Of a stretch of DNA of 61,705 bases, positions 7,845 through 15,512 are shown one piece after another; position 1 is the stretch's first letter; every line of letters begins with the position of its first letter. The position numbers and the translations under genes were made by a program. Below the pieces are notes generated by a model, which was given only the letters and a program-made list of their open reading frames with translations, was not told the origin of the DNA and made no database searches. This DNA comes from a virus, in IMG/VR virus record IMGVR_UViG_3300032249_000557, positions 1 to 61,705 of that record, one strand, 5' to 3'.

Positions 7845-8124
7845 GAGCAGAGGGGATCGAACCCTCACTGTATGGATTTTCGTACTACTATAACTTTCGT
7901 TACCATTTCTGTTTGTAGTCTGGACTTTACCTTAACCATAGTTATACAACATTAGGTTCCTGCCGTCAAGTCTCTACACCTTCATAATATTTCTATTAAG
8001 CTTGGCTCGGTATTAGCAGTTAAGCCTTCACCGACTTTGACAAGTTCTACTTTAAAGATTTCTCTTTAAGCACTCAATTTAACGAAAAAAGTCCATTGCC
8101 TCTGCCTAATTGGGCTATGCTCCC
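7842..8124 (-). tRNA. tRNA-Leu(UAA) interrupted by a group I intron
   Basis: 5' exon 8124-8089 (acceptor GGGAGCA, D arm GCC..GGC, anticodon stem ATGGA, loop CTT) and 3' exon 7880-7842 (AAAA, stem TCCAT, variable ACAGT, T arm GAGGG-TTCGATC-CCCTC, acceptor TGCTCCT, A). Splicing yields a 75-nt tRNA with loop CUUAAAA, anticodon UAA. The 5-nt variable loop is unusual for a leucine tRNA, which normally has a long variable arm. The insertion point, after the first anticodon base, is that of the well-known cyanobacterial/plastid tRNA-Leu(UAA) intron. Confidence 0.88.
7881..8088 (-). ncRNA. group I intron (208 nt) in tRNA-Leu
   Basis: P1: exon ACTT pairs with intron GAGT, giving the U-G wobble at the 5' splice site. 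P2 is a hairpin capped by a GAAA tetraloop. Core segments resemble P/Q/R/S: CCGAGCCAAGC, GTGTAGAGACTTGACGG (R, near 7977-7961) and AAGGTAAAGTCCAGACTAC (S, near 7934-7916), with GACTT/AAGTC forming P7; P9 is TAAC-GAAA-GTTA. It ends in G (7881). No ORF lies inside. The core wording is close to cyanobacterial tRNA-Leu introns. Confidence 0.85.
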
Positions 8125-8231
8125 ATAACACTTCCGAACTACATATCATAACGATTGGTTAGATGTTTGTCTATGTGTCTCTACCAATGTTTATGAGGGA
8201 TGTAGTTGGAAGCATTTGGTTTAAACTAAAC

Positions 8232-8516
8232 TCAGCCGTTAGAATGAGCGGCCTTCAGACGGCGAACAGTCTCAGCCATAGCCTCGACATTATCCACGGT
8301 CTTTGTGGGCTTTGCTCGCTCCATCGCGGGCAGTTCGATACCCTTCTTAACAAGAGCAGCCTTAGCACGGGCATAACGAGCCATCGTACTAGCAATCTTC
8401 TGACCAGTCTTAGCAGCAATCTCAGCATAGGTCTTGCTGGAAAAAACTGCTTCAAGGAACTGGTCATCACTGCAACGAATACGAGTCTGCTTTTCGGTAG
8501 TAGTAACTTCAGCCAT
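8232..8516 (-). CDS. small helix-turn-helix-like basic protein
   Basis: 94 aa from ATG at 8516, preceded by GGAGG. Residues ~22-55 (FLEAVFSSKTYAEIAAKTGQ, then KIASTMARYARAKAALVKKG) look like a helix-turn-helix with a basic recognition helix. GC content and codon use are richer than the neighbours and resemble the 47-61 kb arm. Own strong promoter at 8598-8626. Probably a DNA-binding regulator; target unknown. Confidence 0.7.
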   Translation of the reverse strand: MAEVTTTEKQTRIRCSDDQFLEAVFSSKTYAEIAAKTGQKIASTMARYARAKAALVKKGIELPAMERAKPTKTVDNVEAMAETVRRLKAAHSNG

Positions 8517-8576
8517 AATAAAATCCTCCAAATTCTTAACCAATCTTACAAGAGAGGCTCAGTCGCATGACTGATT

Positions 8577-9194
8577 TTACCTCGCGTTGTTCCTTCGATT
8601 ATACAGTATGGTATCGTCAATGTCAATGGGCGACCTTGAAAATTTTTTCGTTCTCGCCAGAAATTGTTGCTGAACGTCTTTAAAACTCCAAGGAGTACCA
8701 AACTCCACCCCGTCTCTTTTATTATCAACGCCTACATCAAGCGTGAGCGTTCCAGAAACAACGTCCTCACGATGCAGTCTGCCATGAACATGACCATAAA
8801 GCATCCAACTTTTCCTATAGCTACCAGACCAACTTCTCATAGGATAATGACACATAAATATTTTTTGATTTTTATATAGAATCATTTTCTGATCAGAGAC
8901 ACTAGAGAATCCCCTAGTGAATTTAGTTGGCTCGTCATGGTTGCCTAAAATTATATGAACATTATTGCATACTATTTTTTCTCTATAATATGCAGCAGTC
9001 CCACCTTTGTGGCAAAAATCTCCCAGAATATACAGAGCATCTTCTTGAGCAACAGTCTTATTTATAGACCAAATAATTTTCTCGTCCATTTCTTCACCAT
9101 TAGAGAATGGACGATTACAATATCCTATGATATTCCTGTGTCCAAGATGAAGATCAGCAGTAAAAAATACTTTCTGACCAACTATCTTATCCAT
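8577..9194 (-). CDS. calcineurin-like metallophosphoesterase
   Basis: 205 aa, full phosphoesterase motif set: FTADLHLGHRNII (DxH), YILGDF (GD), IILGNHDEP (GNHD), MCHYP (H) and YGHVHGRL (GHxH). These residues bind the two catalytic metals. Substrate unknown; closely related phage enzymes are small standalone domains of this length. The 3' end overlaps the promoter of the following gene. It is one of three such enzymes in the window (also 17872 and 31070). Confidence 0.9.
   Translation of the reverse strand: MDKIVGQKVFFTADLHLGHRNIIGYCNRPFSNGEEMDEKIIWSINKTVAQEDALYILGDFCHKGGTAAYYREKIVCNNVHIILGNHDEPTKFTRGFSSVSDQKMILYKNQKIFMCHYPMRSWSGSYRKSWMLYGHVHGRLHREDVVSGTLTLDVGVDNKRDGVEFGTPWSFKDVQQQFLARTKKFSRSPIDIDDTILYNRRNNAR
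8598..8626 (-). promoter_or_regulatory. sigma70-type promoter for 8516-8232 gene
   Basis: TTGACA, 17 nt containing TGACGATA, TATAAT, within the 3' end of the phosphoesterase gene. Confidence 0.85.
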
Positions 9195-9198
9195 TTTA

Positions 9199-9384
9199 TT
9201 AATCCTCTGTTGGAAGAACCAGCGCCATTATTAAATATACCCAAAAAAGAATACTGCCAGTGAAAATTGCACCAGCAACAAATCCCAATCTTATTACAGA
9301 AACATCCACTCCTATACTTTCTGATATTCCCCCACAAACACCCAAGAAAACTCTGTTCTTATTACTCTTGTGAAGTTGACTCAT
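9199..9384 (-). CDS. PspC-domain inner-membrane protein
   Basis: 61 aa covering just a PspC domain: LHKSNKNRVFLGVCGGISES, the hallmark R-hh-GVCGGhA/S, then VIRLGFVAGAIFTGSILFWV and a second hydrophobic run LIMALVLP. PspC senses envelope stress together with PspA/B in bacteria; a phage copy may tune the host envelope response or stabilise the membrane. Ends 4 bp before the phosphoesterase start. Confidence 0.85.
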   Translation of the reverse strand: MSQLHKSNKNRVFLGVCGGISESIGVDVSVIRLGFVAGAIFTGSILFWVYLIMALVLPTED

Positions 9385-9484
9385 AAGTAGACCCCTTAAT
9401 TATTTGTTGAATTTGGTAGTCCGAATAGCCAGACATTAACATTGTTTGGTGGTAGCCGATAACTGGAATTAGTTCGTGTATCAT
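9362..9484 (-). CDS. micro-ORF upstream of PspC gene
   Basis: 40 aa, AAAGGAAAA ribosome binding site 5 bp before ATG. It runs 23 bp into the PspC gene and so may couple its translation. Contains Ile/Tyr/Gln-rich SGYSDYQIQQIIKG. No homologue recognised. Confidence 0.5.
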   Translation of the reverse strand: MIHELIPVIGYHQTMLMSGYSDYQIQQIIKGSTYESTSQE

Positions 9485-9762
9485 GATTTTTCCTTTGGTG
9501 AGTATAGAGTAACCTTAATTATTATATACCCATCCCGTCCACTGTCAATATTTTGAATTGAGGATATTCTTCCTTTACCCAAGAAAGAATCGCCAACCAG
9601 CAAGAATGGCCCGCCATCTAAATTAGCAGAAGTTATTACTGAAATATCTGATTGACAACCAAATTTTGCCCAATCGCTTTCTCCCTCAACCAAATATTCG
9701 TATTCCGCAATTTGTGTTATTATTCTTTTGTTCTTGTTCTTAGACTGTAAGCACTGGCTCAT
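9481..9762 (-). CDS. hypothetical protein
   Basis: 93 aa from ATG at 9762 (GAGGCTTTTA before it). Predicted all-beta: alternating hydrophobic strands ending IIIKVTLYSPKEKS, with a DGGPFLLVGDSFLGKGR loop; this resembles a small beta-barrel. ATGA overlap with the next micro-ORF. Confidence 0.65.
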   Translation of the reverse strand: MSQCLQSKNKNKRIITQIAEYEYLVEGESDWAKFGCQSDISVITSANLDGGPFLLVGDSFLGKGRISSIQNIDSGRDGYIIIKVTLYSPKEKS

Positions 9763-9955
9763 TAAAAGCCTCACTATCGAGTATATAACCTTGATTATTT
9801 TCTGACGCTAGGTTAGCAAGAGCGTCTTTTAGTCTTTGATTTTCCGATTCGAGAGTGTTCATTATTTTTTCAGCTTGATTTAAAGCTTTTTGAAGAGACT
9901 TAACTCTGTTAGCTAATTGATCGTTCATGTATTCTGTCGCTGTTCTGACAACCAT
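9740..9955 (-). CDS. coiled-coil protein
   Basis: 71 aa. Residues 12-55 form a leucine/asparagine heptad coil (VKSLQKALNQAEKIMNTLES). AAGGAGG ribosome binding site. It heads a short operon; a -10-like GTGTATAGTAT lies just upstream near 9990-10000 without a clear -35. Confidence 0.7.
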   Translation of the reverse strand: MVVRTATEYMNDQLANRVKSLQKALNQAEKIMNTLESENQRLKDALANLASENNQGYILDSEAFNEPVLTV

Positions 9956-10001
9956 AGTTAGCCTCCTTATTATGAGTTTAAGAACCCTATACTATACACC
10001 C

Positions 10002-10367
10002 TTATAGGTTAAGTCCGTTTAGGAATTTTTGCAAATCTTTAAGTTGTTTATTGTCAAGAACCATCTGATCGGCGTATGGCTTTTTTTCAAACAAAACCTT
10101 ATAACAGTACCTTAATCTCTGCCATAATGACATCTTATGACTATAATTTGTGTAATGCTCAAATATTGCTAAATCAGCCAATTGAATTTCATGATCATAT
10201 TCGATCACTAAAATTTCGCTTTTGCAAGAACACGGAATGAACAGTGTTTTATTTTCTTTTAGGTTTGTTACGCTTCCCATTTGATTCTTTCTTAAAAATT
10301 CTTTCGTAGTTTTTATCCCAAACCTCTTGAGAAACCAAACTCTCTCGTCTTTTAGAACCCTTACCAT
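10002..10367 (-). CDS. hypothetical protein
   Basis: 121 aa, basic. A CSC pair in a short LFIPCSCKSEILVIEYDHE strand-loop-strand and a Trp/Arg/Lys-rich helix SLWQRLRYCYKVLFEKKPYA. No family recognised. It sits 6 bp after an inserted HNH gene. Confidence 0.65.
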   Translation of the reverse strand: MVRVLKDERVWFLKRFGIKTTKEFLRKNQMGSVTNLKENKTLFIPCSCKSEILVIEYDHEIQLADLAIFEHYTNYSHKMSLWQRLRYCYKVLFEKKPYADQMVLDNKQLKDLQKFLNGLNL

Positions 10368-10373
10368 TTTGGC

Positions 10374-10997
10374 TCATAATAATTTTCCAGATTTTTTTAG
10401 ATTATCAATAGCCCATAGTGGTTGTAGATTAGTATAATGAAAACATAACTTTTGCTGCTCTATATCTGTGAGATCAAAACTACAACATGGTTTAATATGA
10501 TCTATATGCCATTCTCCAAAATTATCCCAACTCATACCAGCAGTGAACCTACTCTCTAAGTATAGTTTAAGATGCTCCCAAGAACAACCTGTTAATTCAT
10601 AAGAAGTGCTATTTTTTGAACCTCTAGATAAAGCCATTCTAATACGATTACTAATGATAGTTCTTAGTCTAAAGTTGATATTTTCTTTACGTTTCTGTCG
10701 TCGTCTTTTGTTAATTTTTTCTCGATATTTTTCTCTATGTTTCTTAGCGTTTATGGCAACTTTATCTGGATTTTCTTGCCCCCATTGTTTTCTGATTTTG
10801 TTTAGATGGTCTTTATTTTTAGCTCTATATTCCTGTTGTTGTTTTTTAATTTTCTTTTTGTTCTTTTGCCTTCTTAGAATATTGTATTCCTTATGACAAC
10901 ATTTACAATATGGTGACTTTCCATCTTTTGACGCTTTTTGATTATGAAAATTAATCAACTCCTGTTTTTTACTGCATTTTATACATTGCTTTTTCAT
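10374..10997 (-). CDS. HNH homing endonuclease (zinc-finger HNH type)
   Basis: 207 aa from ATG at 10997 (MKKQCIKCSKK). N-terminal zinc finger C-x2-C...C-x2-C (CIKCSK, YCKCCH), a long Lys/Arg-rich helical linker, then WEHLKLYLESRFTAGMSWDN and the HNH core WHIDHIKPCCSFDL...LCFHYTNLQPLW. Near-identical in plan to the plus-strand protein at 19799-20431, so the two are recent copies of one mobile gene. A TGGTGTATA motif, shared by several homing genes here, lies 30 bp upstream. Confidence 0.88.
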   Translation of the reverse strand: MKKQCIKCSKKQELINFHNQKASKDGKSPYCKCCHKEYNILRRQKNKKKIKKQQQEYRAKNKDHLNKIRKQWGQENPDKVAINAKKHREKYREKINKRRRQKRKENINFRLRTIISNRIRMALSRGSKNSTSYELTGCSWEHLKLYLESRFTAGMSWDNFGEWHIDHIKPCCSFDLTDIEQQKLCFHYTNLQPLWAIDNLKKSGKLL

Positions 10998-11020
10998 AGC
11001 GTATACTTCTTTGCTTATTG

Positions 11021-11029
11021 TATACACCA
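11021..11029 (-). promoter_or_regulatory. TGGTGTATA motif upstream of HNH gene
   Basis: Extended -10-like motif TGGTGTATA without a clear -35, directly after the stop of the upstream gene. The same motif precedes other homing endonuclease genes at 15476-15489, 31056-31066, 48221-48229 and 51696-51704. Confidence 0.5.
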
Positions 11030-11039
11030 AAAACTAGAA

Positions 11040-11735
11040 TCAATCTTCAAAAACGTATGACCAATAACGAGAATCAGTCTTGTTCTGTTTTGCATCCCAA
11101 AAAATACATCTAGCGATATACAAAGGAACATTAAGTTTTCCACAATTAATGCTCCAATGTCTTTCCATCTTCTTATACAGGGACAATCCGGTTTTACTCT
11201 GGTATGTAAGAGTTTTCATTCCGTACAATTCAAGCATGTGAGTATCTCCACAAAATACTCTACATTCATTAGGATGAATTTGTTCCAAAGAAAATGAAAT
11301 TTTTGCAGAACCTAGACCGCTGATCTTATTTACAATACTATCTCTCTTTTTAACATGACCCTTTTTAGCTGTAAAATAGAAGTCTTTAGGATTAGCCCAA
11401 AATTGATCTTTAAAATCCCAAATAAACTTTGTCCTGTTATTATAGAGTCCACAACCACTATTCTTAATCTTCTCTCTCAGAGTCTCCTTGTTATCCATCC
11501 AATCACTAAAATTTTTGATAGCATTATATCCATTAACATTAGATTTCCATGTTGTATGAACGCTCATGAAACTAAATAGATAGCGACGGAAAATATCTTC
11601 GTCAGTCTTGGGGCGAACACTCTCCCAATAGTCTTTATAGGCAACTACCTTGTCTTTGGGAAAATTCTTAAAAAACTCGTCGGCTTTGCTCGTACTCATA
11701 ACGACCGGCTTTTTCTCAACAACAATCTCTGTCAT
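11040..11735 (-). CDS. HhH-type DNA glycosylase-like protein
   Basis: 231 aa from ATG at 11735 (GAGGACACT site; the ATG at 11759 would leave almost no leader). The segment VNKISGLGSAKISFSLEQIH followed by FCGDTHMLELYG near residues 135-170 resembles the helix-hairpin-helix plus Asp of HhH-GPD glycosylases (GxGxxKAxxh ... DTHv). Base-excision of damaged or modified DNA is the likely role, in keeping with UvdE and ligase nearby. The family call is by pattern only. Confidence 0.55.
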   Translation of the reverse strand: MTEIVVEKKPVVMSTSKADEFFKNFPKDKVVAYKDYWESVRPKTDEDIFRRYLFSFMSVHTTWKSNVNGYNAIKNFSDWMDNKETLREKIKNSGCGLYNNRTKFIWDFKDQFWANPKDFYFTAKKGHVKKRDSIVNKISGLGSAKISFSLEQIHPNECRVFCGDTHMLELYGMKTLTYQSKTGLSLYKKMERHWSINCGKLNVPLYIARCIFWDAKQNKTDSRYWSYVFED

Positions 11736-11772
11736 AGTGTCCTCAAAGTTTAGTTCCAAAGTGTATACTCGT

Positions 11773-11801
11773 ATTCTACACTAGTCCTATCGTCTTGTCA
11801 A
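11773..11801 (-). promoter_or_regulatory. sigma70-type promoter of glycosylase-like gene
   Basis: TTGACA, 17 nt with GACGATAG, TAGAAT. Confidence 0.85.
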
Positions 11802-11816
11802 GCCCCGCATCTTGAA

Positions 11817-12227
11817 TCAATCTAATTTCCTAGACCCATGCTTATCTATAATCTCGTCTAATTTATAGTAGTATTCCCATGTTTTCCACTTAACTCTAAC
11901 ACTACCAATATCTTTAATTTCTTTACCTTTACTATCTCTAGTTTTATAAACAGCCCAATAATGCTCTTCTCCTTTTACAAACTCATGAACAATCTCAAAA
12001 TCTTTTGGACAGTCTAGGTTTGCCCATAATCTTAATCGTCCATTAGATTTAACCCATTCTTCTACTCTTTCATCATACTTTATTGGGAAGAATATATTTC
12101 TTACCGATCTTTCTATCAAAACATATTTATAACCAAACCATTCAGAGTTACAAATAAAACCGATAGAAAATCCTACAAATAAAACAAACCACGGATATAT
12201 GAGGGAGCGAAGAACAACTTTGATCAT
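11817..12227 (-). CDS. membrane-anchored hypothetical protein
   Basis: 136 aa. One N-terminal membrane segment (residues ~8-28, SLIYPWFVLFVGFSIGFICN) and a soluble C-terminal domain with several aromatic strands (WKTWEYYYKL). GGAGATATTAA ribosome binding site. Unrecognised. Confidence 0.7.
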   Translation of the reverse strand: MIKVVLRSLIYPWFVLFVGFSIGFICNSEWFGYKYVLIERSVRNIFFPIKYDERVEEWVKSNGRLRLWANLDCPKDFEIVHEFVKGEEHYWAVYKTRDSKGKEIKDIGSVRVKWKTWEYYYKLDEIIDKHGSRKLD

Positions 12228-12254
12228 TTAATATCTCCAGTAAGGTGGGATACT

Positions 12255-12282
12255 TTTATACACCATGCCAGAAATTGGTCAA
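12255..12282 (-). promoter_or_regulatory. probable promoter for 12227-11817 gene
   Basis: TTGACC, 16 nt ending TGGTG, TATAAA. Confidence 0.55.
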
Positions 12283-13214
12283 TTAGTTTTATCCTTTACT
12301 TCCTTCACATATTTTGTCAATGGATTTTCTTGTTTAGGCATAATGGTTTTATGATTAGTAGTCCATGCTGGCAGTTTACCAGATAGCCTAGTTTTCTTTT
12401 TAGCTTTTTGTTTTTGGTATTGTTCTTCTAATCTTTGTCTTTTTTGTTGAAAAGTTTCTTTCGATTTATTTTTTTGGAAATGTGGCCTTATGCAACTTTT
12501 AAGTTTTTCACTAGCATTAGGATGATTCAATAGAAGATTTATAAAATACGGAAAAGCTTGACGTAACTGTTTTTTAATTTCCTCTTCACTAAGGCTATTA
12601 TAGTATTTTACTTTGGAATTAATCCATGACTGATCTTTGTTTTTAAAAAAATTGGTAATATCTTTATTATCAACAGCTTTAGGCTTTTTTTTCTTTTTAT
12701 GTTGCTTTATATAGCCGTCAATTTCATTTTTTATAATACTCAAAGAAGATTCTTCTTTAGGTACTACATTAAGTATTTCTGATGGTTTAGAAATTGATTT
12801 CTTCTTATGTTTATGTTTCTTTCTCTTGAGATGATTATGTTCAAATAGTCTTTCTTGATTGTATTGAATATCACTATTAAATTGTCTCGCCCATATCTGC
12901 CACTCGTCTAAAGTGTTTTTGCTATGTTGACCAAATAGCTTATTTAACAAGCTTTTCTTTTCACTAATGCGCTTATTTTGCTCAACAAAATTATGACATG
13001 GTTCACATAACGTAATAAGTTCATGCTGATCTCCTTGGCCTAGCATGATAGTTTGTGTATAATCAATATGATGAACTGTTTTAGATGGAGAGCCACAAAC
13101 TTGACAACATCTACCATCTCGTTCTAAAACTAGTTGTCTTATATTCCACCAGAGCCTAGATTTTATATAGGCATCATAACTCCTAAAACCTAGCTCTTTC
13201 CATGCTGGTGGCAT
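12279..13214 (-). CDS. HNH endonuclease with long basic C-terminus
   Basis: 311 aa. The N-terminal ~90 residues are an HNH domain: CCQVCGSPSKTVHHIDYTQT, then ELITLCEPCHNFVEQ. The remaining ~200 residues are Lys-rich (KRKKHKHKKKS, HKKKKKPKAVD) with a VRPHFQKNKSK-like helical tail, probably DNA binding. Lies 5 bp after the DNA ligase gene in the same transcription unit. It may be a free-standing homing endonuclease or a phage nuclease in the McrA-like style. Confidence 0.8.
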   Translation of the reverse strand: MPPAWKELGFRSYDAYIKSRLWWNIRQLVLERDGRCCQVCGSPSKTVHHIDYTQTIMLGQGDQHELITLCEPCHNFVEQNKRISEKKSLLNKLFGQHSKNTLDEWQIWARQFNSDIQYNQERLFEHNHLKRKKHKHKKKSISKPSEILNVVPKEESSLSIIKNEIDGYIKQHKKKKKPKAVDNKDITNFFKNKDQSWINSKVKYYNSLSEEEIKKQLRQAFPYFINLLLNHPNASEKLKSCIRPHFQKNKSKETFQQKRQRLEEQYQKQKAKKKTRLSGKLPAWTTNHKTIMPKQENPLTKYVKEVKDKTN

Positions 13215-13219
13215 AATTC

Positions 13220-14524
13220 TTATATATCTCTTTCTTCTCCATGAAGAATCTTAAATGTGGGGAATCGTAGACTAATACCACCCTTCTCATTCTCTGTCTC
13301 TTCAAAATACTGGACAGTTATTTGCTTTCCAAGAATCTTCTTTGGATTCTTATAAAACTCCTGTCTTTGTTCAATACTAAAGCCAGACCCTACTCTTACA
13401 GTATGTCCCTTATGTTGAATCATCACACAACTCAACATGGTCCCCTCACATTCTGCACCATCCTTAACGTAGCGGAATGGCCCCATTTCAGTATCCAGAA
13501 CCTCATATTCATCATCAGAAAATGCTTTATACTTTAGTAGGTCTTTGGATCGCTTACCTTTATATGGAGCGTCAGATCGAAGCATAAGCCCCTCATATCC
13601 ATTTTGATTGGATTCAGTCACGAACTCTTGAAAATGGTTTTCATCCTTAACCAAAGATTGTTCCAACAATGTCAAACAAGGACATTCGTTCTTTTTTATT
13701 ACTTCTGTAAGATTCTTGAGTCTGATACCAAAGGGTCTGTTATGTTCTCCCTTCTGACTATAAAACTCATCATGAGTAATCATATCAAAAATCTTATAGG
13801 ATGGATTAGGGATAGTATGATCTTTCTTGCGAAGTTCTTTCATTACTCCTTGGAAATCCTCGTTACCATCTTCATCAACCAAACAAAGTTCACCATCAAG
13901 AACTACATTAGTAAGTCCCAAAGCTTTAATGCCGTCGCCAACAACACCAAGAGTATCAAAGTTTTTTCCCGTGCGGGAATAAAAGGTAGAGTTACCATGA
14001 TTATCAACAATAGCAATACATCTAGCACCGTCGATCTTCCTGCTAACATACCATCCATCCTTCCAGTCTACAATTTTAGGAACATATTTGTCCGCTAGGG
14101 CAACACTGAATGTTGGAATATGATCTGGAATAGCCTTATTAATCAGCTTATCTCCAGCACGGGTTTTCAAATCCTTATCAATGATACAGTGAATGAGTTC
14201 CTCATACTCTGAATGATTATCAATAAATGTGTTTACGGCAGCAATAGCATCATGTCCAGTAATAGCACGACCTTTAAGATCATCCAAAAGATCAAAAAAG
14301 TTTTTGTAACAATTCTTTGCTTTCAAATGATTCTTCTTCTTGAGATTATCACTAGTTACATTATACTGCCAAAGAGGATGATAAGTATAGAGCAGAATCT
14401 TTTTGATAAAATTTGCCGCAATGGAGTTGCAGGAAGTATAATCCTCAATAATTCCAACCTTATCAAGCGTACTGCTAGTTGCTTTCAAATCACGAACAAA
14501 ACCATTAAGATGCTCAAATGACAT
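13220..14524 (-). CDS. ATP-dependent DNA ligase
   Basis: 434 aa from ATG at 14524 (AGGAG site; matches the promoter at 14550-14578). The adenylation motif I is SRKIDGARCIA (KxDG) near residue 155, with motifs SRTGKNF (III), VVLDGELCLV, YEGLMLRS (IV) and LLKYKAF (V). It has a ligase N-terminal helical domain and a C-terminal OB fold ending FPTFKI. It seals nicks in phage repl/repair and recombination. Length fits T4-type and other small viral ATP ligases. Confidence 0.93.
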   Translation of the reverse strand: MSFEHLNGFVRDLKATSSTLDKVGIIEDYTSCNSIAANFIKKILLYTYHPLWQYNVTSDNLKKKNHLKAKNCYKNFFDLLDDLKGRAITGHDAIAAVNTFIDNHSEYEELIHCIIDKDLKTRAGDKLINKAIPDHIPTFSVALADKYVPKIVDWKDGWYVSRKIDGARCIAIVDNHGNSTFYSRTGKNFDTLGVVGDGIKALGLTNVVLDGELCLVDEDGNEDFQGVMKELRKKDHTIPNPSYKIFDMITHDEFYSQKGEHNRPFGIRLKNLTEVIKKNECPCLTLLEQSLVKDENHFQEFVTESNQNGYEGLMLRSDAPYKGKRSKDLLKYKAFSDDEYEVLDTEMGPFRYVKDGAECEGTMLSCVMIQHKGHTVRVGSGFSIEQRQEFYKNPKKILGKQITVQYFEETENEKGGISLRFPTFKILHGEERDI

Positions 14525-14549
14525 TTCTAATTTCTCCTGTGTTTTCCAA

Positions 14550-14578
14550 ATTCTACCATACGGTAGTCCTCTTGTCAA
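14550..14578 (-). promoter_or_regulatory. sigma70-type promoter of DNA ligase gene
   Basis: TTGACA, 17 nt ending TATGG, TAGAAT. Confidence 0.85.
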
Positions 14579-14585
14579 GTATCGT

Positions 14586-14930
14586 CTATTTACGATTTGG
14601 TCTTGAAAGAAAATAATTCATAGCGTTCACGATACTCTGAAAATCATCTCCAAGTTTACCTATGCCAGTATTGCAAGGCTCACAGAGCCAGCCCCTAAAG
14701 CTATTATCGTCATGATCATGATCCAAAGCCCATTTATATGGAACTTTTTTACAGCACTCACAAATCTCTGGTCTTGGGGGAGCTTTTTTATGTAGCTTAA
14801 CTCGTATCTTGGAATGTTTCTTGACGCATTTGCGACATCTGCTATCAAGATTGTCTTTGTACATACTGTGTTTGGGAAAACTTGCTAGGTTTTTACGCTT
14901 TCCACAGTAAGTACAAATTTTTCTAGACAT
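14586..14930 (-). CDS. recombination endonuclease VII-like protein
   Basis: 114 aa. Endonuclease VII signature: CTYCGKRKNLASFP, RCRKCVKKH, CECCKKVPYKWALDHDHDD, FRGWLCEPCNTGIGKLGDD. The His-Asp-His motif is the active site and the four-cysteine cluster binds structural zinc. T4 endonuclease VII resolves branched DNA before packaging. This copy could be that resolvase or a related homing nuclease; at 114 aa it lacks the C-terminal dimerisation part of T4 gp49. Confidence 0.85.
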   Translation of the reverse strand: MSRKICTYCGKRKNLASFPKHSMYKDNLDSRCRKCVKKHSKIRVKLHKKAPPRPEICECCKKVPYKWALDHDHDDNSFRGWLCEPCNTGIGKLGDDFQSIVNAMNYFLSRPNRK

Positions 14931-15456
14931 TTGAAACTATTTCTTTGCAAAACTGTAAAACCTGTTCATCAGTGAAGGTATTTCTAGCATAATTAAATAT
15001 TAGTGAAACAAATCTCACATTTCCTTTAATGTAACCTTTTGTATTGTCAATTCTATCTAAAGATGCTGAATACGGATGAGCCTGACTTTTGTAGCTATGG
15101 GTTCTTAGTTCTAGTTTTTGTTTAGTAAATGGACATATGCCTTCTTGCTGTTCCCATAAGTCTTTTAAGTATTTTAGATCAATGTCATAACTTTGATTCT
15201 TTTTCTTTGAGTTTTTAATAATATTTTTTATGTACCATCTAAATTCTGTATACTGATCTGATCTATTATTTGATACAAGATTTGCGTTGAATTTACCAGC
15301 ATATTCATGCAGATGCTCAACATTATTTTTACCAGCACAAATACGATCACAATAAAATATTTTCCTACCTTTTTTCTTTTGTCTATTTATTTCAGTCGAT
15401 CTTTTTGCTGATTTTTTACCACAATAAGCACAAACGATATTTGTCATAGTTATCAT
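14923..15456 (-). CDS. HNH-type homing endonuclease
   Basis: 177 aa from ATG at 15456 (GGAGGCTGGT before it). N-terminal CAYCGKKS and CDRICAGKNN zinc-like pairs; C-terminal SASLDRIDNTKGYIKGNVRF is the HNH-family D-R-I-D...GY...N-V core. Same family as the protein at 47655-48179. A TGGTGTATTATAAT element sits just upstream. Confidence 0.8.
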   Translation of the reverse strand: MITMTNIVCAYCGKKSAKRSTEINRQKKKGRKIFYCDRICAGKNNVEHLHEYAGKFNANLVSNNRSDQYTEFRWYIKNIIKNSKKKNQSYDIDLKYLKDLWEQQEGICPFTKQKLELRTHSYKSQAHPYSASLDRIDNTKGYIKGNVRFVSLIFNYARNTFTDEQVLQFCKEIVSNV

Positions 15457-15475
15457 ACCAGCCTCCATTCTGATA

Positions 15476-15489
15476 TTATAATACACCAG
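15476..15489 (-). promoter_or_regulatory. TGGTGTATTATAA motif upstream of HNH gene
   Basis: Same TGGTGTAT extended -10-like motif as upstream of other homing genes; a weak TTGCCC lies 16 nt further upstream. Confidence 0.5.
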
Positions 15490-15512
15490 AAATGGAGACG
15501 GGCAAGATAAAG

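Noticed and set aside
8255-8470. 71-aa minus-strand ORF
   Set aside because: Alternative frame of the HTH-like gene 8232-8516.
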